DNA from: an uncultured Owenweeksia sp.
GTDB taxonomy: Bacteria; Bacteroidota; Bacteroidia; Flavobacteriales; Schleiferiaceae
Direction: 5' to 3'
Assembly: GCA_937146805.1 (NCBI GenBank)
Contig: CAKZRR010000016.1
Span: 1 to 37,233, forward strand
DNA length: 37,233 nt
Shown here: positions 1-8,772 of the stretch, piece after piece
Position numbering within the stretch: the first letter of the stretch is position 1
Layout: each line of letters opens with the position of its first letter
Program-made: the position numbers and the translations under genes
The notes under the pieces: model-generated
Databases searched by the model: none
Seen by the model: the letters and a program-made list of their open reading frames with translations, nothing else
What the model was told of the DNA's origin: nothing

Positions 1-21
1 TCGTAAACACAAAATAACCAT

Positions 22-51
22 AAGAAGTTCAAACCACGGTTTGAACTTCTT
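22..51. terminator. Hairpin at window edge, possible terminator
   Basis: Near-perfect inverted repeat: arm 22-34 pairs with 39-51 (13 bp) around a 4-nt CACG loop, followed on the plus strand by a T-rich stretch (ttaaatactttt). It probably ends a plus-strand gene lying left of the window, or serves both directions. The remaining bases 52-159 show no gene. Confidence 0.5.
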
Positions 52-159
52 TAAATACTTTTATCGGACACTATTGATTGTCAATATTTGCCAGAATGAC
101 TTCGTTTTACGCATTGAGCATCAAATAAACAAAACGTGCGTGCTAAGGTTGTATTTATA

Positions 160-1290
160 TTACGGATTAAATGGATCCGAAAAATCAGGATTCGAGATTA
201 AGGTGTAATCCGTCATGGTTTGTAAAAAGGCTTTTAAATCAGCTTTTTGTTGGCCTGTCCAATTTCTTCCAGCTCCAGCAAACTTCATATTAGGGTCAAT
301 ATTGGGGCTGTTTGGGTGACCACCTTGGTTGTAAAATTCAATTAAACTGTCTAAGGTAGGGATGCTGCCATCATGCATATACGGTCTAGTAAACTCTAAG
401 TTTCGCGCGCTGGGTACTTTAAATTTACCTTCGTCTGATGGACTTAAGGTAACCTCCATTCGTCCAATATCGCTGTGCGTTTCGTTGAGTCCGTTATTCA
501 AAAATTGATTATCCTTACCAAAAGCACCTAGCAGATAACGTGTGTCATTTATTCCATGACAATGGAAACAATCACCGCCAATAAGGCCTCCTTTGGTAAC
601 ATCGCGAGTAAACATTTCATGTCCTCTTTCCTCCGAAGCGGTATAGGTTCCTATTTTTAGTCTTTCAATGGTGTCAAATCTTGAATATGCCGAAATGATG
701 GTGCGTTCAAATTGAGCTAGGGCTTTTGCAATACGGTCTTCGTCAATTTCTTCACTGCCAAATGCGGCTTTAAATAGAGGTGGGTAAAGCGTGTCAGCTT
801 TTAACCTAGTTATTACAACCTCCAGGGTATTTTCTAATTCTATAGGGTCTTTAATGGGATGTAATGATTGTTCTTCCAAAGAGCTGGTTCTGCCGTCCCA
901 AAAGAAAAATTCGCCCCACGCTAAGTTGAAAATGGGCATGGAGTTTCTTCTGCCTTCAATACCGCTAACCCCTTTTGAGGTGGCATTAATGGGTATGTCC
1001 GAAAATCCAAAATCTTGAAGATGGCAACTGCCGCAGGACAGTGAGTTATCGCTTGAAAATTGTTTCTCGTAAAACAGGTGGCGCCCAAGGTTTATACCTT
1101 CTACCGACATTGGGTTATCGGCAGGAATAAACGGATCTGGAAAACCAGTGGGAATAACCAGACTGTAAGGTGTGGCCTGAAAAGGAGAGCAGGGAGTACT
1201 TTTCTTATCCGGTTTACACTGATTAAAAAGACCTAAAGAAAGGGCTCCCAAGATTACTAATAAAACACTAAAAAGTTTGCGAAATTTCAT
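160..1290 (-). CDS. Di-haem cytochrome c peroxidase, MauG/CcpA family
   Basis: Exported di-haem protein of the bacterial cytochrome c peroxidase/MauG family, expected to reduce hydrogen peroxide (or oxidise a substrate) in the periplasm. Seen: two c-type haem sites, CGSCH (residues 86-90) and CFHCH (241-245), the family motif FFWDGRTSSLEEQ near residue 130, and a late YMHDG segment in the second-haem domain. The N-terminus is a hydrophobic export signal ending at Cys25, but the residue before that Cys is Gln, so lipidation is uncertain. The frame can be extended two codons to a TTG, but the ATG at 1290 is preferred. Length (376 aa) is typical. Family is secure; the physiological substrate is not. 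Confidence 0.9.
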   Translation of the reverse strand: MKFRKLFSVLLVILGALSLGLFNQCKPDKKSTPCSPFQATPYSLVIPTGFPDPFIPADNPMSVEGINLGRHLFYEKQFSSDNSLSCGSCHLQDFGFSDIPINATSKGVSGIEGRRNSMPIFNLAWGEFFFWDGRTSSLEEQSLHPIKDPIELENTLEVVITRLKADTLYPPLFKAAFGSEEIDEDRIAKALAQFERTIISAYSRFDTIERLKIGTYTASEERGHEMFTRDVTKGGLIGGDCFHCHGINDTRYLLGAFGKDNQFLNNGLNETHSDIGRMEVTLSPSDEGKFKVPSARNLEFTRPYMHDGSIPTLDSLIEFYNQGGHPNSPNIDPNMKFAGAGRNWTGQQKADLKAFLQTMTDYTLISNPDFSDPFNP

Positions 1291-1343
1291 ACTCAAATTT
1301 CCGAAAAAATATCAAATCTCACAAGGCTTATTGAGCAAACGAA

Positions 1344-2384
1344 TCAACTTATTTGATGCTTAGAATACGTTTCCCATTTTTCGATAAGTAATTTCATATC
1401 GTTGGGTAGTTCTGAATCAAAGCTGTGTCTTTCGCCTGTTTTAGGGTGTGTAAAAGCCAGTGTTTTGGCATGGAGCGCTTGTCTTGGGCAAACATCAAAA
1501 CAATTTTGAACAAACTGCTTATACTTGGTAAAGGTGGTGCCTTTTAAAACAGAGTTACCGCCATACTCTTTATCATTAAACAGGGTATGACCAATGTGTT
1601 TCATGTGTACGCGTATTTGATGAGTACGACCGGTTTCTAATTTACACTCTACTAAGGTGGTGTAGCCTAGTCGTTTAAGCACACGGTAATGCGTAACGGC
1701 ATGTTTGCCTATTTCTTCTTCTTGATATACCGTAAATACTTTTCGGTTGTTTTTGCTACGGCCAATATTACCCACAATGGTTCCTGAGTCCTCTTTCACA
1801 TCTCCCCAAACCAAAGCATGGTAGGTGCGTCCAGTACTGCGGTCGAAAAACTGTTTGGCCAAATGTGCCATGCTAAACTCATCTTTAGCCACCACCATAA
1901 GGCCACTGGTTTCTTTATCCAATCTATGCACTAAACCTGGGCGAACTTTGTCTTTACCAGGCAAGTTTTTGAAATGGTGAATAAGACCATTTACCAAGGT
2001 TCCGGAATAGTTTCCGTAACCGGGGTGCACTACAATACCAGGTACTTTATTGAGCACTATTACTTGTTCGTCCTCGTAATGAATGTCTAAACCCAAGTCT
2101 TGCGGTATCAATTCTATTTCCCTTGGCGGGAAGGAAAGTACCACCTGTACCACATCGTTGGCTTTAACCTTGTAATTACTCTTTATAGGCTGCCCATTTA
2201 CATGAATGTTTCCTGCGGCCGCGGCTTGCTGTATTTTGTTTCGAGAGGTATTGGGCAATAAGTTGTTCAAAAACTTATCTACCCGTAAGGCATTTTGTCC
2301 TTTATCGGCAACCAGTCTATGATGTTCAAAAAGCTCCTCATTGTCATTCTCTTCAATCGGCTCTTCGGGCTTGGAATCTGTCAT
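1344..2384 (-). CDS. RluA/RluD-family 23S rRNA pseudouridine synthase
   Basis: Converts specific uridines in structured RNA, in this family usually 23S rRNA, to pseudouridine. Seen: an N-terminal S4 RNA-binding domain (about residues 32-80, RVDKFL...SRNKIQ) and the catalytic motif HRLDKETSG with the nucleophilic Asp at 156. The 346-aa length fits RluD rather than the shorter RluC/RluE types. The ATG at 2384 shares its A with the TGA stop of the upstream T9SS gene (TGATG), which suggests translational coupling; the two codons TTG-ATG make an earlier TTG possible but unlikely. Last gene of the PASTA-T9SS-pseudouridine synthase operon. Exact target uridine cannot be told from sequence. Confidence 0.93.
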   Translation of the reverse strand: MTDSKPEEPIEENDNEELFEHHRLVADKGQNALRVDKFLNNLLPNTSRNKIQQAAAAGNIHVNGQPIKSNYKVKANDVVQVVLSFPPREIELIPQDLGLDIHYEDEQVIVLNKVPGIVVHPGYGNYSGTLVNGLIHHFKNLPGKDKVRPGLVHRLDKETSGLMVVAKDEFSMAHLAKQFFDRSTGRTYHALVWGDVKEDSGTIVGNIGRSKNNRKVFTVYQEEEIGKHAVTHYRVLKRLGYTTLVECKLETGRTHQIRVHMKHIGHTLFNDKEYGGNSVLKGTTFTKYKQFVQNCFDVCPRQALHAKTLAFTHPKTGERHSFDSELPNDMKLLIEKWETYSKHQIS

Positions 2385-4228
2385 CAATGGGCAATTAGCA
2401 ATTTTTGGGTGCTAGGAGCAACGGCTCCATTTGGGTGGTATAAAGTAAAAATATAAACCCCGTTTTTAATTTCGGGCAAAAGCCTAATAGTAGAACTAGC
2501 CACGGCAGTTTGTACTTGTTGCCCAGCCAAATTATGCAGGCTGTAATGCAAACCACTATTTTCAGTTAGGCCGTTTAAACGGATAAAATCAGTAGCGGGA
2601 TTAGGGAAAACTTCAATGGTATTTTCGAGTTGTGTTAGGGGTTTGGTACTGAGGTCGGCTGGTTGGTATTTAAGGTAAGGGCGCATCATTAAATTACCTC
2701 GCAAAAAGGATTCGTATAGGTTGCCTTCTACACCAAAAAAAGTACGACTAAAATTGCGGTAATTCATATCAAAACCAATAGGTAAGCGCACGTTGCTTTT
2801 TTGACGAATCCCAACAAATATCGGTTCGTCAGCGAAAATACCATCGGGTTTATCCAATGCGTAAGGTATCAATGAGTTGCTAGCCGAATATTGGGGCGTG
2901 TATAAGGAATCGGTTTCGTAAATTAGATTTCCGGGGATACCGTTTACACTTTCAAAAATAACGATGCTAAATTCTACATCTTCGGCATTGTAAAGCGATG
3001 GGAGGAAATACAGGTAAAGACCTTTAATAGAATCGTCTCCCAATAAATCGTATTTGGTAACAATAATACCTTTGTTATTGTCCTTTACTTGGTAGGCTCT
3101 TTCTGCACTTCCGTCATCTAGGGCGTAATAGTTTTTAAACACCTGCGTGCGATGTACAGTATCGTTTCGAGAAAATGGATCAGCCGGACCTTGGTAGGTT
3201 TGGTAGGCAGTTAGTTCAAATTCGCCCGTAGGGGCAGCCGGAAGAGTAAACGGCTCTAAAGGGGTATTGTAATAGGTTTCTACAAAGTAAGCATGTGCAT
3301 CATCCTTGGTATTAGAAACACTTGGGTTGGTAGATAACTGCGTGTTTCCGAGTAGTATTTCGTAGATACAAAGGTTTACATTAATCAGCGCTTGCGGGTT
3401 AGTTACATTTCGCTGGTAGTAGGAGTCCAAGGAAGTTTTATTAGTAATACCTGCCGTTAAAGTATTGTAGTGAAACCAAGGGATAGCTTGGAAATTATTT
3501 AATAAGGAGGGGTGTGGACGAGTAAAACTAATATCCGAAAAAAGCGTGTCATTTTGGGTGCTTAAATCTACTAGACGCACGTAATCTAAGTTCCAAACAT
3601 CCATGGCGCCAGCGCCCGAACCGTATGAGGTAAAGCGAAACTGGAAACCATCTAATAAATACGGAGCAGCGGTAATAGCAATCATTTCTTGGTTAAAGCC
3701 AGTAGAGTCTAAACCTGTTTGACCCCAAGCCCAAAACCAGTCATCGGCCTGTGGGCTGTAAAATTCAAGGCTTAATGAGTCGGTGCTTTCGGGAGCTTCG
3801 CCTAAACCAGCGGCTTGCCAAAAAAAAGAAAGATACACCGTGTCTTGCGTGTTGCTGAGGTCAATCGGTCGTGAGGTCAGTCTGTCCGCAGTATCGGTAG
3901 CTAAGCTCCCTAAGTTGTAAGCCCAACCATACTGGTCTAAACCATCAAAAGTAGCTACCCCTAAGCTGGGTGGTGCAATACCCAGCGTTTGATTTACATA
4001 AACATAGGCGTCTTCCCAAAGATTTGTGTCGGGGTAAGATTGCCCTCCGCTAAAATCATCAATAAAGGGGAGGCTTAAGCTGGCCTCGCTATGGTGGGTA
4101 TTGATAGGTATGTTTTGTTGAGGACGACTGCTCAAGGGAGTCAATTCTTCGGTGGGCTGAGCCCAAGCACTGGCGGAAATGAATAGACTGGCCAATAAAA
4201 AAAGGCCTTTAGTTTTAAGGAGACTCAT
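2384..4228 (-). CDS. Secreted T9SS cargo protein, function unknown
   Basis: 614-aa exported protein. Seen: a Sec signal peptide (MSLLKTKGLFLLASLF... cleaved after ASAWA), a long beta-rich body without a motif I recognise, and a C-terminal type IX sorting domain starting at VFPNPATDFIRL and ending KLLIAH. Early segments such as FSGGQSYPDTNLWEDAYVYVN and the DSLSLEFYSP region look like a jelly-roll carbohydrate-binding or MAM-like fold, but this is inference. Its start overlaps the PASTA gene by 14 bp and its stop overlaps the rluD-like start, so it is embedded in an operon. It is likely crossing the outer membrane and anchored or released at the surface. Confidence 0.85.
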   Translation of the reverse strand: MSLLKTKGLFLLASLFISASAWAQPTEELTPLSSRPQQNIPINTHHSEASLSLPFIDDFSGGQSYPDTNLWEDAYVYVNQTLGIAPPSLGVATFDGLDQYGWAYNLGSLATDTADRLTSRPIDLSNTQDTVYLSFFWQAAGLGEAPESTDSLSLEFYSPQADDWFWAWGQTGLDSTGFNQEMIAITAAPYLLDGFQFRFTSYGSGAGAMDVWNLDYVRLVDLSTQNDTLFSDISFTRPHPSLLNNFQAIPWFHYNTLTAGITNKTSLDSYYQRNVTNPQALINVNLCIYEILLGNTQLSTNPSVSNTKDDAHAYFVETYYNTPLEPFTLPAAPTGEFELTAYQTYQGPADPFSRNDTVHRTQVFKNYYALDDGSAERAYQVKDNNKGIIVTKYDLLGDDSIKGLYLYFLPSLYNAEDVEFSIVIFESVNGIPGNLIYETDSLYTPQYSASNSLIPYALDKPDGIFADEPIFVGIRQKSNVRLPIGFDMNYRNFSRTFFGVEGNLYESFLRGNLMMRPYLKYQPADLSTKPLTQLENTIEVFPNPATDFIRLNGLTENSGLHYSLHNLAGQQVQTAVASSTIRLLPEIKNGVYIFTLYHPNGAVAPSTQKLLIAH

Positions 4229-5051
4229 TAAGGGTGGTGTCTACGTTCTGATTAAAAAAGTTTAACGAATCATTGGGTATTTTCGTATAATCATTTGTCA
4301 ACCAAATATCTACCTCCGATCCCATAACAATGGTCGGCTTATGGCTGGGATTGGGCTGTTGATTGTAAACTACTGCATTAGCAGTATCCTGCACTTCGGC
4401 ATCGTAGCTTATTGTGCCTAGGTTAAGTGAGGCAGCTTGAATTTGCTTTGTAGCATCCTCCAATTTTAAAAAGCGCAGATAAGGCATAGGCACTTGCGTG
4501 CTCCCTAGGCCGGCTCCTAAAACCAAATCAATTTCAGTCCCTTTTTCAAATTTAACTTTTGGTTGCACCGAAAAGCCTTTAACTTTCACATCTACTACCA
4601 CATCTTTACCAATGTAAGGTACGTAGCTAAGCTCGCCTACTTTAAATCCCTTCGATTCCAAATCGTAAATGGCCCTACGCTTTGTTTTTTCAATCAAATT
4701 AGGCATTTCAATTTTTCGTGCTTTAAGCGGATTAAGTGTTAGGCGAATGGCTCTGCCTTCTTTTACATGGTTACCCGCCATTGGGTATTGATCTAGAATG
4801 CTCCCTCTAGGATATTTAGGATTGAATTCGGCCGTATCTAAAATTTCAGCTTCTAGAAGAACATCTTCCAAAGCGGCTTGTGCTTCGCTGTATTCCATGC
4901 GTGCCAAATCGGGTACTTCAATTCCTTCGCCATGATGGGTGTAACTATTGAGCCAATATTTTAAACCAAAAAACAGCCCAACGCAAAGCAGTACGGCTAC
5001 CAATACATTGGCCCAAAAGGTTTTAGATTTTATAAATTGAATAATTTTCAA
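4215..5051 (-). CDS. Membrane-anchored triple-PASTA-domain protein
   Basis: 278-aa protein with a short cytoplasmic N-terminus, one membrane helix (about residues 13-32) and three PASTA domains (about 44-108, 112-180, 184-255), so the PASTA part faces the periplasm. PASTA domains in serine/threonine kinases and PBPs bind peptidoglycan fragments or lipid II; here there is no kinase or transpeptidase domain, which is the common Bacteroidota arrangement. The frame begins at a TTG (5051) just after an in-frame stop; the next ATG, at residue 53, would delete the membrane helix, so TTG is accepted (an ATT two codons earlier is also possible). First gene of the operon with the T9SS cargo and pseudouridine synthase. 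Confidence 0.87.
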   Translation of the reverse strand: MKIIQFIKSKTFWANVLVAVLLCVGLFFGLKYWLNSYTHHGEGIEVPDLARMEYSEAQAALEDVLLEAEILDTAEFNPKYPRGSILDQYPMAGNHVKEGRAIRLTLNPLKARKIEMPNLIEKTKRRAIYDLESKGFKVGELSYVPYIGKDVVVDVKVKGFSVQPKVKFEKGTEIDLVLGAGLGSTQVPMPYLRFLKLEDATKQIQAASLNLGTISYDAEVQDTANAVVYNQQPNPSHKPTIVMGSEVDIWLTNDYTKIPNDSLNFFNQNVDTTLNESP

Positions 5052-5111
5052 GAGAATGCCAGATTTTGGTTAATCAAAAAATTCTTTTTTGGGCAGCGCC
5101 AAATATACTAA

Positions 5112-6182
5112 CTAAACGCAACGAAGGAATTTTACAGTATCCACATTATCGGCATAATCCCAAAGTTGTGGTTTTTGGCTTTCGCCAAATGCAAGGGCAC
5201 CTTCAATTTCTGAAATAGAGCTTACCACGCATTGCAATTCATCTTTTTGGTTGTGCAGTGTTTCGGTTATACTTTCTATGTTTTCGTAATACTCAAAATG
5301 AAGCACAGCAGCTGGTGGGTGCAGACTTTCATTCTCGCGTAAAATCATAAAGCCATTTTCTAAAAAATCAATTTGCTCTAACAAAAATAAAGCACGGTTG
5401 TAATCAAAATTGTTTGCGTACTTATTGTGATTAATAATTTGGTTAAAAGGATACAGTGCTTTAAAAATAAGATCGGTATCAAAACCTTTGGGTAAATATA
5501 ACTTAGAAACATTGCGGCAACCCAATCCAAAATATTGAAAAATATCACTTCCCAAAGCAGTCAATTGTTCTTCGGTTTCGTTGCCATTAAGCACGGCTAC
5601 CGAGCTTCTGTTTTTACGAATTACATTGGGATATTTTGAAAAATAATGCTCAAAATACCGAGCCGAGTTATTACTGCCCGTGGCAATTACGGCATCAAAG
5701 TTTTGCACCTTTCCAACGGCTAATTCAATTCTATTTACAAACTCCTTATTAATGGCAATTAATAGTTGTGCAATAAAAGGAAGTAAGCGATCGTCATCGG
5801 TAGAGGGTTTGGCCAGTACTTTATGTCCACTTAGCAAAGTGGTTAAAAAATCGTGAAAACCAACCAACGGAATATTGCCCGCCATAATTATGGTAATGGT
5901 TTTACTTCCGTTGTTTTCAAAATGATCTTTTGGATACCGATTTACCCATTGTTTTATAGATTGAGGTTGTAAAGCCAAACTCCATTGTTCTAAAGCATGC
6001 TCAATATTATCAGGTGTAAACCAAGGATTAAAAGTGGGGGTTTGCTGCTTTACGGTTTTAAACTCCTCAAAAAAGAATTTGTTAAGCTTAGCTAAGTTCT
6101 CATCTTTAGCGGGTTTCTCTTTTTGGGCGATAAATTTTCCAAGAATTTCGAATGCCGAAATACGTGCGTCCAAATCTAACAT
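5112..6182 (-). CDS. LuxC-like acyl-CoA reductase
   Basis: Member of the LuxC/acyl-CoA reductase family of the aldehyde dehydrogenase superfamily, expected to reduce fatty acyl-CoA to aldehyde with NADPH in the cytoplasm. Seen: the cofactor-binding stretch IIMAGNIPLVGFHDFLTTLLSG (about 98-119), the TGSNNSARYFE segment near 169 and the likely catalytic Cys222 in FGLGCRNVSKLY. The open frame extends to 6293, but those 37 codons run through the ferredoxin gene on the other strand; the ATG at 6182 (356 aa) matches the family start. Divergently paired with the ferredoxin across 46 bp. There are no lux genes nearby, so light production is not implied. Confidence 0.87.
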   Translation of the reverse strand: MLDLDARISAFEILGKFIAQKEKPAKDENLAKLNKFFFEEFKTVKQQTPTFNPWFTPDNIEHALEQWSLALQPQSIKQWVNRYPKDHFENNGSKTITIIMAGNIPLVGFHDFLTTLLSGHKVLAKPSTDDDRLLPFIAQLLIAINKEFVNRIELAVGKVQNFDAVIATGSNNSARYFEHYFSKYPNVIRKNRSSVAVLNGNETEEQLTALGSDIFQYFGLGCRNVSKLYLPKGFDTDLIFKALYPFNQIINHNKYANNFDYNRALFLLEQIDFLENGFMILRENESLHPPAAVLHFEYYENIESITETLHNQKDELQCVVSSISEIEGALAFGESQKPQLWDYADNVDTVKFLRCV

Positions 6183-6199
6183 GGGCGAATGGTATTTTA

Positions 6200-6218
6200 T
6201 AAATTTGCCGCAAAAGTA
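6200..6218. promoter_or_regulatory. Candidate back-to-back -7 elements
   Basis: The 46-bp gap between the acyl-CoA reductase and ferredoxin genes holds a TAnnTTTG Bacteroidota -7 element on each strand: TAAATTTG at 6200-6207 facing the ferredoxin and TACTTTTG at 6218-6211 facing the reductase. Either would give a leader of roughly 15-22 nt. Neither has a convincing -33 TTTG at the usual distance. Confidence 0.4.
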
Positions 6219-6228
6219 AGAATCAATT

Positions 6229-6576
6229 ATGGCTATTAAGATAACAGACGAATGTATTAATTGTGGGGCTTGTGAGCCAGAGTGTCCGAACAACGCAATT
6301 TACGAAGGGGCACAGGAGTGGAGATTTAATGAAGGCACAGATTTAAGTGGGAATGTAGTCACTAAATCAGGCAGCTTTAAAGCCGATGAAGCTCAGGAGC
6401 CGGTGGATTATGACGTATATTATATTGTAACCGATAAATGTACCGAGTGCATTGGTTTTCATGAAGAGCCTCAATGTGCTGAAGTATGCCCTGTAGATTG
6501 TTGCGTGCCGGATGAGGAGAATGTAGAAAGCGAGGAAGAACTGCTGCAGAAGAAAGATTTTTTGCACGTATCATAA
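6229..6576 (+). CDS. 2[4Fe-4S] ferredoxin, Alvin-like
   Basis: 115-aa cytoplasmic electron carrier with two [4Fe-4S] clusters. Seen: CxxCxxCxxxCP at residues 9-20 and a second motif C71-x2-C74-x8-C83-x3-C87-P. The eight-residue spacer in the second motif and the acidic extension after it are the hallmark of the Allochromatium vinosum-type (Alvin) low-potential ferredoxins, as opposed to clostridial ones. Residues 30-60 form an insertion between the clusters. Two further cysteines (91, 92) follow the last ligand. It diverges from the acyl-CoA reductase and is followed 32 bp later by a secreted protein. The redox partner is unknown; association with the reductase is inference from gene order only. 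Confidence 0.93.
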   Translation: MAIKITDECINCGACEPECPNNAIYEGAQEWRFNEGTDLSGNVVTKSGSFKADEAQEPVDYDVYYIVTDKCTECIGFHEEPQCAEVCPVDCCVPDEENVESEEELLQKKDFLHVS

Positions 6577-6608
6577 ATACTAATTAGTAGAGCCAACGTT
6601 AGTTAGAG

Positions 6609-7517
6609 ATGCGTACAATTTGTTTACTAGGAGCTTTTGTTTTTACCCTTTGGGCTAGGGCTCAAAACACGGCCAATGAGTTAGCCGCTTTAGGGCGATC
6701 AATTTTGGAAGAGCCCGCTTATGTGGATAGACTTGCTGCTAATGAGCAGTTTACCGAAAAATTAATGGCTTACGTGGCATCCAGCCAAGGTTACAACGAT
6801 GAGCTTAGCGAGGTAACTAACATGATGCGGTTGCAAATACCTGATGCTTTTACCATTTACAGCTGGATGATGCCAGATAGTGCTTTTAAGTACGAGCATT
6901 TGGGCTTGGTTGTAGGTATTTCTAAAAAAGGGGAAAGAGTAATTACCTTGCTGCAAAATGCTCGAAAAACCATTGAAGAGCCACAGTATCAACTATTAAG
7001 TGCAACCCATTGGTTTGGTGCTGTGTACTATCAGGTGGTACCTAAAAAGAAAAAGCGTAGAAAAAAACAAAAGAAGGTTTTTACATTGTTGGGTTACGCC
7101 CCCGATGATCAAATCAATCAAAAAATTGTAGAGGTAATTACCATCGATAAAAAAGGGAAACCCACTTTTGGCGCCAAAATTTTTAAACTAGATGAGTTTA
7201 TGGATTTGCGATTACGCCAACCAGCTACAAGGTTAGTTTTACAGTATAATGGCGATTACTCGGCTTCTGTAAAGTGGAACGAGGAAGAGAAAATGATTAT
7301 TATGGATCATCTCTCTCCGGCCGATGACAGGTTGAAAGGCGTGTACCAAACCTATGGCCCCGATATGAGCTACGATGGCTTGCGGTGGGAAAAAGGTTGG
7401 TGGGTTTTGGAAAAGGAGGTGGATTTTAACAGCGGCCAAGATGTGAAAATCATACCGCCCAATAAGGGGAGAGGCTTACCTAAAAGACCACATAAAAATC
7501 GTAGTTCTAAAAATTAG
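6609..7517 (+). CDS. Exported protein of unknown function
   Basis: 302 aa with a Sec signal peptide (MRTICLLGAFVFTLWARAQ) and no family I recognise. The body mentions no catalytic motif; notable are a very basic run of Lys/Arg around residues 139-149 (KKKKRRKKQKK), a YNGDYSASVKWNEEE stretch and a proline- and lysine-rich C-terminal tail. There is no T9SS sorting domain, so a periplasmic location is most likely. It follows the ferredoxin by 32 bp and precedes serC by 135 bp with its own promoter candidate, so it probably shares the ferredoxin transcript. The ATG at 6609 sits directly before the signal peptide, supporting the start. Confidence 0.75.
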   Translation: MRTICLLGAFVFTLWARAQNTANELAALGRSILEEPAYVDRLAANEQFTEKLMAYVASSQGYNDELSEVTNMMRLQIPDAFTIYSWMMPDSAFKYEHLGLVVGISKKGERVITLLQNARKTIEEPQYQLLSATHWFGAVYYQVVPKKKKRRKKQKKVFTLLGYAPDDQINQKIVEVITIDKKGKPTFGAKIFKLDEFMDLRLRQPATRLVLQYNGDYSASVKWNEEEKMIIMDHLSPADDRLKGVYQTYGPDMSYDGLRWEKGWWVLEKEVDFNSGQDVKIIPPNKGRGLPKRPHKNRSSKN

Positions 7518-7616
7518 AAAGTCGCGGTGATTTAGTGATACTGATTAAAAAGTAAATTCACTTATTTTTCTCTAAATAATTAGTCTTTTTTGAGCGGGAG
7601 CGCCTAAGGTTTTTGT

Positions 7617-7624
7617 TACTTTTG
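7617..7624 (+). promoter_or_regulatory. Candidate serC -7 element
   Basis: TACTTTTG matches the Bacteroidota -7 consensus TAnnTTTG and lies 28 bp before the serC ATG. A TTTG at 7589-7592 could be the -33 element, although the 24-bp spacing is longer than usual. Confidence 0.4.
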
Positions 7625-7652
7625 GCGAGAACGCTACTATTTCAAAAAAGCT

Positions 7653-8729
7653 ATGAAAGCACACAATTTTTCAGCAGGTCCCTGCATTTTGCCACAAGGA
7701 GTTTTAAAGCAAGCCTCAGATGCTGTTTTAAATTTTGACAACCTAGGATTATCATTAATAGAAATTAGCCACCGAAGTAAAAATTTTGTGGCTGTTGTAG
7801 AAAAAACCGAAGCCTTAATCAAAGAGTTGATGGGCATACCAGCGGGTTATTCTGTATTGTTTTTGCAAGGTGGTGCCAGCTTAGAATTTGTTATGGTAGC
7901 CATGAATTTAATGAAGGAAGAAGGCGGTAAAGCAGCCTATATGGATACAGGTACTTGGGCCAATAAGGCGATTAAAGAAGCCAAGCGTTTTGGCGAAGTA
8001 ACCGTAGTGGGAAATTCAAGCGATAAAAATTACAATTACATACCTAAGGGTTTTAGTATTCCTGGTGGGATGGATTATTTCCATTGCACCTCTAACAATA
8101 CCATTTACGGTACACAGGTTAAGAATTTTGTAAAGCCAGCCAATTGCTTAAATGTTTGCGACATGAGTAGCGACATTATGAGCCGTACGGTAAATGTGGC
8201 TGATTTTGATTTGATTTATGCGGGCGCACAAAAAAATATGGGGCCAGCGGGTGCCACGGTGGTTATTGTTAAAGACGAAATTTTAGGTGAAACCGGAAGA
8301 GATTTACCCTCATATTTAAACTATCAAACACATATTGATAAAGACTCGATGTTTAACACACCTCCTGTGTTTGCGATATATGTAATGATGCTAACCATGC
8401 AGTGGTTAAAGGATAATGGCGGAATTAGTTGGGTTGAAGGAGTAAATCAGCAAAAAGCAGATTTATTATACACTGAAATTGATAGAAACCCACTTTTTAA
8501 AGGTACAGCCGAAGTAGAAGATCGCTCGAATATGAACGCTTGCTTTTTATTGACCAATGAAGCTTTGAAAGAGCCTTTTGATGCCCTTTGGAAAGCAGCG
8601 GGTGTAAGCGGTATTAATGGCCACAGAAGTGTAGGTGGTTACCGTGCTAGCATGTACAATGCGCTTCCGCTAGAAAGCGTGGCTGTACTGGTAAATGCAA
8701 TGCAAGAGCTCGAGAAAAATCACAGATAA
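7653..8729 (+). CDS. serC: Phosphoserine aminotransferase
   Basis: PLP-dependent enzyme that converts 3-phosphohydroxypyruvate and glutamate to phosphoserine in serine synthesis, and 3-hydroxy-4-phosphohydroxythreonine in pyridoxine synthesis. Seen: FSAGPCILP at the N-terminus, the phosphate/PLP-binding QGGAS (72-76), D170-MSSDIMSR, and the PLP Schiff-base lysine in AGAQKNMGPAG (Lys194). The C-terminal GHRSVGGYRASMYNA motif is also family-specific. Length 358 aa is standard. It sits 43 bp upstream of the serA-like dehydrogenase, which makes its substrate, so the two form a serine biosynthesis operon. Confidence 0.96.
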   Translation: MKAHNFSAGPCILPQGVLKQASDAVLNFDNLGLSLIEISHRSKNFVAVVEKTEALIKELMGIPAGYSVLFLQGGASLEFVMVAMNLMKEEGGKAAYMDTGTWANKAIKEAKRFGEVTVVGNSSDKNYNYIPKGFSIPGGMDYFHCTSNNTIYGTQVKNFVKPANCLNVCDMSSDIMSRTVNVADFDLIYAGAQKNMGPAGATVVIVKDEILGETGRDLPSYLNYQTHIDKDSMFNTPPVFAIYVMMLTMQWLKDNGGISWVEGVNQQKADLLYTEIDRNPLFKGTAEVEDRSNMNACFLLTNEALKEPFDALWKAAGVSGINGHRSVGGYRASMYNALPLESVAVLVNAMQELEKNHR

Positions 8730-8772
8730 AAATCCACTGTAACAAATAGATAAACAGCCCAAAACAGTAAGC

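Noticed and set aside
5112-6182. Bioluminescence operon suggested by the LuxC-like protein
   Set aside because: No luxA, luxB, luxD or luxE-like gene lies nearby; this reductase family is widespread in non-luminous Bacteroidota.
6183-6293. N-terminal extension of the acyl-CoA reductase frame over the ferredoxin gene
   Set aside because: The extra 37 residues (from MFGHSGS) overlap the opposite-strand ferredoxin coding region and do not resemble the family; the ATG at 6182 fits better.
6578-6589. Perfect 12-bp palindrome TACTAATTAGTA before the exported-protein gene
   Set aside because: Several such palindromes are expected by chance in 37 kb of AT-rich DNA and no second copy supports an operator.
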